A stretch of DNA of 6,997 bases, from contig JACRGW010000180.1 in assembly GCA_016212195.1 (NCBI GenBank), positions 1 through 6,997 of the forward strand, read 5' to 3'. The notes beneath the pieces are model-generated. The model made no database searches. It worked only from the letters and a program-made list of their open reading frames with translations, and was not told where the DNA came from. The stretch is from Nitrospirota bacterium. GTDB taxonomy: Bacteria > Nitrospirota > Thermodesulfovibrionia > JACRGW01. Position 1 is the stretch's first letter. Each line of letters opens with the position of its first letter. The position numbers and the translations under genes were made by a program. Below, piece by piece: positions 1-4,257 of the stretch.

Positions 1-122
1 CGGCAAAAAAGAGTGGGTCCATAGTCCTCGAGGACAAAAAGCCCACACAGGAAATGCCTGTGGAGAAGGTTCCATCTGCTACAGGTCCCGTTCAGGTGCC
101 TGCAGCACCACCGGCTAAATAA
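1..122 (+). CDS. C-terminal tail of an unidentified protein (SecG possible)
   Basis: Reading from base 3, 39 codons run to a TAA at 120-122; the start lies outside the window. The peptide begins AKKSGSIVLEDKK and ends VPAAPPAK. It is a flexible, low-complexity tail rich in Lys, Pro, Ala and Val, with no domain visible. A short Ser/Val motif followed by a Pro/Ala-rich tail is common at the C-terminus of the translocase subunit SecG, so SecG is one candidate, but many secreted or membrane proteins end this way. Of the three forward frames, frame 1 stops at once and frame 2 gives a Cys/Arg/Ser-rich peptide, so this frame is the most protein-like. Identity is uncertain. Confidence 0.5.
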   Translation, partial: AKKSGSIVLEDKKPTQEMPVEKVPSATGPVQVPAAPPAK

Positions 123-158
123 GTCAGACGCTCAGAGTTATTAGTTCAGCGTTCGGAG
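123..158. repeat. Degenerate heptamer tandem array (consensus about GTTCAGA)
   Basis: From base 123 the sequence can be cut into five successive 7-base units: GTCAGAC, GCTCAGA, GTTATTA, GTTCAGC, GTTCGGA, followed by a final G. Most units match GTTCAGA at four or more of seven positions. This looks like a decayed short tandem repeat in the gap after the upstream gene. No function is evident; the array is degenerate, so the call rests on period and shared GTTC/CAGA pieces. Confidence 0.5.
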
Positions 159-173
159 AAAAAATTACTACTC

Positions 174-196
174 ACTTTAAACTTTTAACTTTAAAC
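174..196. repeat. Heptamer tandem repeat ACTTTAA x 3.3
   Basis: Three successive 7-base units ACTTTAA, ACTTTTA, ACTTTAA are followed by AC, with one mismatch in the array. It has the same 7-base period as the GTTCAGA-like block 15 bases upstream but a different unit. It lies directly upstream of the 94-residue reading frame and is A+T-rich, so it could overlap a promoter, but I see no convincing -35/-10 pair. Confidence 0.6.
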
Positions 197-205
197 CGTA
201 GTTAA

Positions 206-490
206 GTGGCCGGGCCTATTCTTAAAGGCAAAAGCATCCTGGCTATTGTGCTGGATATAGCTGATGGTTTTTTCTTCCTCAACCCAATAAAACTTAAGGG
301 CTTTGATGAAGAAGGACTTAAAGAGCTCTATCACAATATCATTAAGGTCCAGTCCGGAATAAGGGGAGAAAAATTCCCGAATAATAATCCAGATGCGATA
401 AGAAAGAGAAATATTAAATTACAGAGGCTGCATAATTCTTTATTTATCCTTAAGAATTTTGCAAGGGAAAGGAGGATTTTCCTATACTGA
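206..490 (+). CDS. Small uncharacterised protein, 94 aa, upstream of purH
   Basis: I do not recognise this family. The product is basic and probably soluble. The N-terminal third is hydrophobic but broken by Asp residues (LDIAD, then GFFFLNPIKL), so it is not a clear signal peptide or membrane span. After it come a likely helix FDEEGLKELYHNIIKVQSG (residues 33-51), a loop RGEKFPNNNPD, and a strongly basic helix from about 64 (IRKRNIKLQRLHNSLFILKN, then FARERR). The frame contains no ATG. An in-frame TAA sits immediately before the GTG at 206, so that GTG is the earliest possible start, and it has no Shine-Dalgarno site; GTG 248 is an alternative. The stop TGA (488-490) is one base from the purH ATG, and the last codons contain the purH ribosome binding site, so the two are probably translated together. 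Normal amino-acid composition and tight coupling argue that it is real. Confidence 0.6.
   Translation: MAGPILKGKSILAIVLDIADGFFFLNPIKLKGFDEEGLKELYHNIIKVQSGIRGEKFPNNNPDAIRKRNIKLQRLHNSLFILKNFARERRIFLY
468..476 (+). promoter_or_regulatory. Ribosome binding site of purH
   Basis: AAAGGAGGA is a strong Shine-Dalgarno match inside the last codons of the 94-residue gene. It is 15 bases from the ATG at 492, longer than the usual 5-9, but no in-frame ATG, GTG or TTG lies between. A ribosome ending at TGA 488-490 would stop next to the ATG, so re-initiation may offset the long spacing. Confidence 0.65.
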
Positions 491-491
491 T

Positions 492-2039
492 ATGGGGAGA
501 ATCAGAAGGGCACTCATAAGCGTTTCGAATAAAAAGGGAGTAATCGATTTCGCAAAGGAATTGAGTTCATTGGGTGTAGAAATACTTTCAACCGGAGGGA
601 CAGCAAAGTCACTCAAGGAATCAGGTATGTCTGTTAGAGATGTGAGTGATTATACAGGATTTCCCGAGATGCTCGAAGGAAGACTTAAGACCCTTCACCC
701 GAAGATACATGGTGGCCTCCTTGCGAGGAGGAAAAATCCGAGGGATATGGATGAGATAAAGAGGTACGAAATAGAACCGATAGATATGGTTGTTGTCAAC
801 CTCTATCCATTCGAGGAAACTATCTCGAAACCGGATGTTACATTCTCCGAGGCGATAGAAAATATAGATATAGGCGGGCCTACAATGCTCCGCTCTGCTT
901 CAAAGAATTTCGAGGATGTTGCAGTTGTCGTAGATCCAGATGACTACTCTAAGATCCTTGAAGAGATGAAGAACTTAGGCGGTGACCTGAGTTACGAGAT
1001 AAGGCTCGAACTCGCAAAGAAGGTATTCAGACATACATCGAGATATGACACAATAATTGCAGACTACCTCGCAGTGGTAACAAAGGAAGAAAAACAATTG
1101 TCAGAGACAATAACAATGACCTTCAAAAGGGTCTCTCCCCTGAGATATGGTGAAAATCCTCATCAGGTGGCTGCATATTATAAAGAGAACTCCGCTGGCC
1201 TATCACTCTCAGATATAAAAATACTTCAGGGAAAAGAGATGTCCTTTAATAATTACCTTGATACCCATGCTGCCCTTATGCTTGTCCTTGAATTTGAAGA
1301 CATCGCCTGTGCGATCATTAAACACAATAACCCCTGTGGTGTTGCTCTCGGTAAAACTATCCGTGATGCCTATATGAAGGCTGCAAAGACAGACCCTGTA
1401 TCTGCCTTTGGAGGTGTTATTGCCTTTAACAGGGAGATTAACGGAGAAGCAGCAGAGGAGATAACAAAACTTTTTGTTGAAGTTATAATCGCCCCTAACT
1501 TTTCGAAGGATGCCCTACAGGTTTTTTCCAAAAAGCAGAATATCAGACTCCTCGAGTTGCCTGATATGAAGAAAACGCTTAATGGATGGGATATTAAAAG
1601 GGTTGCAGGTGGTCTGCTTCTCCAGGACTGGGACACTAAGAAAGTCAATATAAGAAGCATCGAAGCTGTAACAAAGAGAAAGCCTTCAGGGGAAGAACTT
1701 CAAGGTCTATTATTTGCGTGGAAGGTTTGTAAGCATGTTAAATCGAATGCAATAGTCTATGCCTTCAAAGACAGGACAGCAGGCATTGGGATAGGACAGA
1801 CAAGCAGGGTCTATTCGGCGAGGACTGGCGCTGTAAATGCCCTTGAACCATTAAAGGGTTCTGTAGTTGCCTCTGACGGTTTCTTCCCTTTCAGGGATGG
1901 AATAGATGAACTCCATAAGGTCAGTGTTACAGCGATTGTACAGCCAGGCGGTGCAATGCACGATAAAGAAGTCATCGCCGCTGCTGATGAACACAATATG
2001 GCGATGATAATAACAGGCCTAAGACACTTCAGACACTAG
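492..2039 (+). CDS. purH: Bifunctional AICAR transformylase / IMP cyclohydrolase PurH
   Basis: This cytoplasmic enzyme catalyses the last two steps of de novo IMP synthesis: formyl transfer from 10-formyl-tetrahydrofolate to AICAR, then ring closure of FAICAR. It has 515 residues, close to the 529 of E. coli. The N-terminal cyclohydrolase domain (about 1-195) shows STGGTA (33-38), DYTGFPEM (53-60), Lys66 in GRLKTLHP, Tyr105 in NLYPF, Asp127 in DIGGP and Lys138 in RSASKN, matching residues known at the human active site. The transformylase domain (about 200-515) has RYGENPHQ (218-225), the catalytic Lys277-His278 in KHNNPCG, SNA (418-420), FFPFRDG (464-470), QPGG (484-487) and the family terminus RHFRH. 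The loop usually written GAGQMSRVDSAR reads GIGQTSRVYSAR here, a mild departure. ATG 492 is chosen because MGRIRRALISVSNKKG aligns with known N-termini; a TTG at 459 would add 11 unconserved residues and lacks a ribosome site. Confidence 0.98.
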   Translation: MGRIRRALISVSNKKGVIDFAKELSSLGVEILSTGGTAKSLKESGMSVRDVSDYTGFPEMLEGRLKTLHPKIHGGLLARRKNPRDMDEIKRYEIEPIDMVVVNLYPFEETISKPDVTFSEAIENIDIGGPTMLRSASKNFEDVAVVVDPDDYSKILEEMKNLGGDLSYEIRLELAKKVFRHTSRYDTIIADYLAVVTKEEKQLSETITMTFKRVSPLRYGENPHQVAAYYKENSAGLSLSDIKILQGKEMSFNNYLDTHAALMLVLEFEDIACAIIKHNNPCGVALGKTIRDAYMKAAKTDPVSAFGGVIAFNREINGEAAEEITKLFVEVIIAPNFSKDALQVFSKKQNIRLLELPDMKKTLNGWDIKRVAGGLLLQDWDTKKVNIRSIEAVTKRKPSGEELQGLLFAWKVCKHVKSNAIVYAFKDRTAGIGIGQTSRVYSARTGAVNALEPLKGSVVASDGFFPFRDGIDELHKVSVTAIVQPGGAMHDKEVIAAADEHNMAMIITGLRHFRH

Positions 2040-2070
2040 AATCATTTACCATTGCAAATTTCAAAAGTAG

Positions 2071-2088
2071 GGGCGACCTTGGTCGCCC
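2071..2088. repeat. Palindrome GGGCGACC-TT-GGTCGCCC between purH and purD
   Basis: This is a perfect 8-bp inverted repeat with a 2-base centre (the RNA would form a slightly larger loop), preceded by AGTAG. It is the only G+C-rich patch in a 68-base A+T-rich gap. Palindromes of the form GTAGGGGCGACC...GGTCGCCC recur between genes in many bacterial genomes, so I read it as one copy of such a dispersed element. The bases after it (ATTGTTATATC) are only weakly T-rich, so a transcription terminator is unlikely. It lies 19 bases before the purD start and could act as an mRNA hairpin. Confidence 0.7.
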
Positions 2089-2107
2089 ATTGTTATATCA
2101 AATCATT

Positions 2108-3394
2108 GTGAAAACATTGGTTATCGGAAGCGGTGGCAGGGAGCATGCCCTATGCTGGAAAATCAGACAGAGCCAGAAGGTTCGTAAGATCTTCTGTGCA
2201 CCTGGAAATGCAGGGATTGCAAGGATAGCAGAAAGCATTGGTATCAAGACAGACAGGATTGAAGACCTCCTTGACTTTGCAAAATATGAGGGCATTGACC
2301 TCACAGTTGTCGGTCCTGAAGCGCCATTGACATCAGGCATCGTCGACCTCTTTCAGAAAGAGGGCCTCAGGGTATTCGGTCCTACTCAATCTGCTGCAGA
2401 ACTTGAAGGTAGCAAGGACTTTGCCAAAAACCTGATGAGGAAATACGGCATACCTACAGCAGAATATAAGACCTTCTCTTCATCCCTCGAGGCAGAGAAT
2501 TATATAAGACTTAAAGGTGCCCCTATCGTTGTTAAGGCAGATGGCCTTGCTTCAGGCAAGGGGGTGATAATTGCTGAGACAGTCCAGGACGCGATAGATG
2601 CAGTAAGGATGATTATGAAAGATAAGGTCTTCGGATCGGCAGGGAAAAAGGTAGTAATCGAGGAGTACCTTAAAGGAGAGGAGGCATCATTCCTTGCATT
2701 CACAGACGGAGAGACCGTTATCCCTATGGCCTCTGCCCAGGATCATAAAAGAATCTTCGACGGGGATAAAGGTCCTAATACTGGAGGCATGGGTGCTTAC
2801 TCCCCTGCACCTGTTGTTACAGAAGATCTGGAAAGAAAGATTATGGAGAGAGTTGTGATCCCCACAGTAAGGGCTATGAAGGTAGAGGGAAGGGAATATA
2901 AGGGAATCCTTTATGCAGGACTTATGATAGATAAGTGTGAACCGAAGGTCCTCGAGTTTAATTGTCGTTTTGGTGACCCTGAGACTCAGCCCATCCTTAT
3001 GAGGCTTGATAACGATATCGTGGATATCTTCAATGCTGTTATCGAAGGGGAACTTCGAGGGAAGGAATTAAGATGGAAGAAGGATGCCTCTGTATGCGTC
3101 GTCCTCGCATCTGAGGGGTATCCCGGATCTTACAGAAAGGGTGAGGTTATCACAGGTCTTGAAGAGGCGGAGGCAATGGATGGTGTTGTAGTCTTCCATG
3201 CAGGTACAACTGTGAAAAACGGAAATATACTGACCGATGGAGGAAGGGTACTCGGAGTTACCGGCCTCGACAGGGATATTAAGTCTGCCATTGACAAAAC
3301 CTACAGGGCAATAGAGAAGATACATTTCAACGGGATGCAGTACAGAAGGGATATCGGACTAAGGTCGATCGAAAGATCAAGTTCTAAGTATTAA
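2108..3394 (+). CDS. purD: Phosphoribosylamine--glycine ligase PurD (GAR synthetase)
   Basis: PurD joins 5-phosphoribosylamine to glycine using ATP, the second step of de novo purine synthesis, in the cytoplasm. The product has 428 residues against 429 in E. coli and is collinear with it. The N-domain has GSGGREHALCWK (7-18), APGNAG (31-36) and VGPEAPL (68-74). The ATP-grasp region follows with ELEGSKDF (98-105), VVKADGLASGKGVI (141-154), EEYLKGEEASF (185-195), QDHKRIFDGDKGPNTGG (211-227) and the family signature RFGDPETQ (287-294). The C-domain has YPG (338-340), FHAGT (363-367) and a final DIGLRSIER. GTG 2108 is chosen because it gives MKTLVIGSGGREH, the standard beginning; TTG 2090 would add six residues inside the hairpin flank. 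Neither start has a clear Shine-Dalgarno site. It lies 68 bases after purH, probably in the same transcript. Confidence 0.97.
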   Translation: MKTLVIGSGGREHALCWKIRQSQKVRKIFCAPGNAGIARIAESIGIKTDRIEDLLDFAKYEGIDLTVVGPEAPLTSGIVDLFQKEGLRVFGPTQSAAELEGSKDFAKNLMRKYGIPTAEYKTFSSSLEAENYIRLKGAPIVVKADGLASGKGVIIAETVQDAIDAVRMIMKDKVFGSAGKKVVIEEYLKGEEASFLAFTDGETVIPMASAQDHKRIFDGDKGPNTGGMGAYSPAPVVTEDLERKIMERVVIPTVRAMKVEGREYKGILYAGLMIDKCEPKVLEFNCRFGDPETQPILMRLDNDIVDIFNAVIEGELRGKELRWKKDASVCVVLASEGYPGSYRKGEVITGLEEAEAMDGVVVFHAGTTVKNGNILTDGGRVLGVTGLDRDIKSAIDKTYRAIEKIHFNGMQYRRDIGLRSIERSSSKY

Positions 3395-3448
3395 GTCCTA
3401 CACTCAGAATAATAACATCAAAACCTTGATCTTGATGATCATCTAAAT

Positions 3449-3515
3449 GAGATTTTTTCGCTTCTCTCAGAATGACAAGAAATAGCCTGTCATATTGAAC
3501 GAAGCAAAACATCTC
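3449..3515. repeat. Imperfect inverted repeat GAGATT...ATCTC (MITE/REP-like)
   Basis: The arm at 3449-3477 (starting GAGATTTTTTCGCTTCTC and ending AATGACA) and the arm at 3488-3515 (starting TGTCATATTGAACGAAGC and ending CATCTC) are reverse complements at about 23 of 29 positions, with a 10-base centre. The ends GAGAT/ATCTC and the inner TGTCAT/ATGACA are preserved while the middle has drifted. Elements reading roughly TGTCATTCTGAGCGAAGCGAAGAATCTC are familiar intergenic repeats in many unrelated bacteria; this appears to be an old, decayed head-to-head pair. It fills 67 of the 171 bases between purD and tsaC; the rest shows no clear promoter. Confidence 0.75.
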
Positions 3516-3565
3516 AAAGTAAATCATACTTTTTGTGAATAAGTAAATTTGTTCAGGAATTAATC

Positions 3566-4183
3566 TTGAAGATATTAAAGGCCGAAGATGATACAGATGA
3601 AGTCTTATTACAGGCGGTAAAGGTTCTTAAGTCTGGAGGGATTGTCGCTTACCCTACAGAGACCTTCTATGCACTCGGGGCGAATGCGATGGATGAAGGG
3701 GCATTGAAAAGACTTTATAAACTAAAAGGCAGGCCTTTTAAAAAACCACTACCTGTAATCGTAGGGGATAGAAAGGGATTAAAGACGCTGATTAAAAAAC
3801 TGTCTCCTCAGGCAGAAAAACTTATAGTGATGTTCTGGCCTGGACCACTTACGATATTATTTGAGGCTTCATTTGATACCCCTGAGCTTCTTACAGCAAC
3901 GACAGGGAAGATCGCCATCAGGATTCCTGGAGAAGAGATCGCCCTTAAATTGACAAAGAAGGCAGGGTTCCCTGTAACATCGACAAGTGCAAATCCTACA
4001 GGAAAACGACCTGCGATCGAACCCAAAAAGGTGATACAATATTTTGGTGAAAAAATAGATCTCCTGATTGATGGAGGCAAAACTCCTGGAGGCAAACCTT
4101 CAACAATAGTGGATGTAACAGGTAATATAAGGATCCTTAGAAAGGGGGTTATCCCTTCACGGGTTATCCTTGACTTAGATTAA
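3566..4183 (+). CDS. tsaC: Threonylcarbamoyl-AMP synthase, TsaC/Sua5/YrdC family
   Basis: The enzyme makes threonylcarbamoyl-AMP from threonine, bicarbonate and ATP, the first step of the universal t6A37 modification of ANN-decoding tRNAs; TsaD and partners then transfer the group to tRNA. At 205 residues it is the short single-domain form (YrdC-like) without the C-terminal Sua5 domain. Motifs in order are YPTETFYALGANA (29-41), KGRPFKKPLPVIV with the Lys54/Arg56 pair typical of active TsaC (54-66), WPGPLTI (91-97), IAIRIPG (116-122), TSTSANPTG with the Ser-x-Asn motif (138-146) and PSTIVDVTG (178-186). YALG replaces the more usual YGLG and is seen in the paralogue YciO, but the KxR and SAN motifs favour TsaC. 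TTG 3566 is used, with AGGA at 3555-3558 seven bases upstream. It stands apart from its neighbours (171 bases before, 74 after), with a repeat on each side. Confidence 0.93.
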   Translation: MKILKAEDDTDEVLLQAVKVLKSGGIVAYPTETFYALGANAMDEGALKRLYKLKGRPFKKPLPVIVGDRKGLKTLIKKLSPQAEKLIVMFWPGPLTILFEASFDTPELLTATTGKIAIRIPGEEIALKLTKKAGFPVTSTSANPTGKRPAIEPKKVIQYFGEKIDLLIDGGKTPGGKPSTIVDVTGNIRILRKGVIPSRVILDLD

Positions 4184-4203
4184 AGATTTATGTTATTAGA
4201 TTC

Positions 4204-4248
4204 AATCCCCCTCTGTCCCCCTTTAGTAAAGGGGGACAGAGGGGGATT
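4204..4248. repeat. Perfect 21-bp inverted repeat AATCCCCC...GGGGGATT
   Basis: Bases 4204-4224 pair without mismatch to 4228-4248 around a 3-base centre AGT. Each arm contains two C5 (or G5) runs separated by TCTGT/ACAGA and a TTT/AAA at the tip. It begins 20 bases after the tsaC stop and is followed by AGTCTTATTTT, which superficially resembles a terminator tail but is interrupted. The resB start TTG at 4258 lies in that tail, only 9 bases after the stem. Hairpins of the AATCCCCC...CCCCCTTT...AAAGGGGG...GGGGGATT type occur as dispersed intergenic repeats in many bacteria, so this is probably one of those. The absence of any mismatch suggests recent insertion or selection. Confidence 0.85.
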
Positions 4249-4257
4249 AGTCTTATT

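Noticed and set aside
2..118. An alternative reading of the left edge in the second frame, ending at TAA 116-118
   Set aside because: The peptide is rich in Cys, Arg, Ser and His without pattern, while the frame ending at 122 gives a typical Lys/Pro/Ala-rich protein tail.
459..491. An upstream TTG start for purH
   Set aside because: It would add 11 residues not seen in PurH, has no ribosome site before it and would overlap the 94-residue gene; ATG 492 matches the family N-terminus.
1370..1660. Open frames on the minus strand inside purH (also in purD, tsaC, resB and ccsA)
   Set aside because: They lie antisense to well-identified genes, have no convincing start signals and give Ser/Ile/Leu-rich low-information peptides expected of shadow frames.
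3417..3441. Small inverted repeats ATCAA..TTGAT and TGATC..GATCA after purD
   Set aside because: Stems of only five A+T-rich pairs are expected by chance, and no T-run follows that would make a terminator.
3516..3565. A promoter for tsaC
   Set aside because: The stretch is A+T-rich with several TA-rich hexamers, but no -35/-10 pair with proper spacing stands out.
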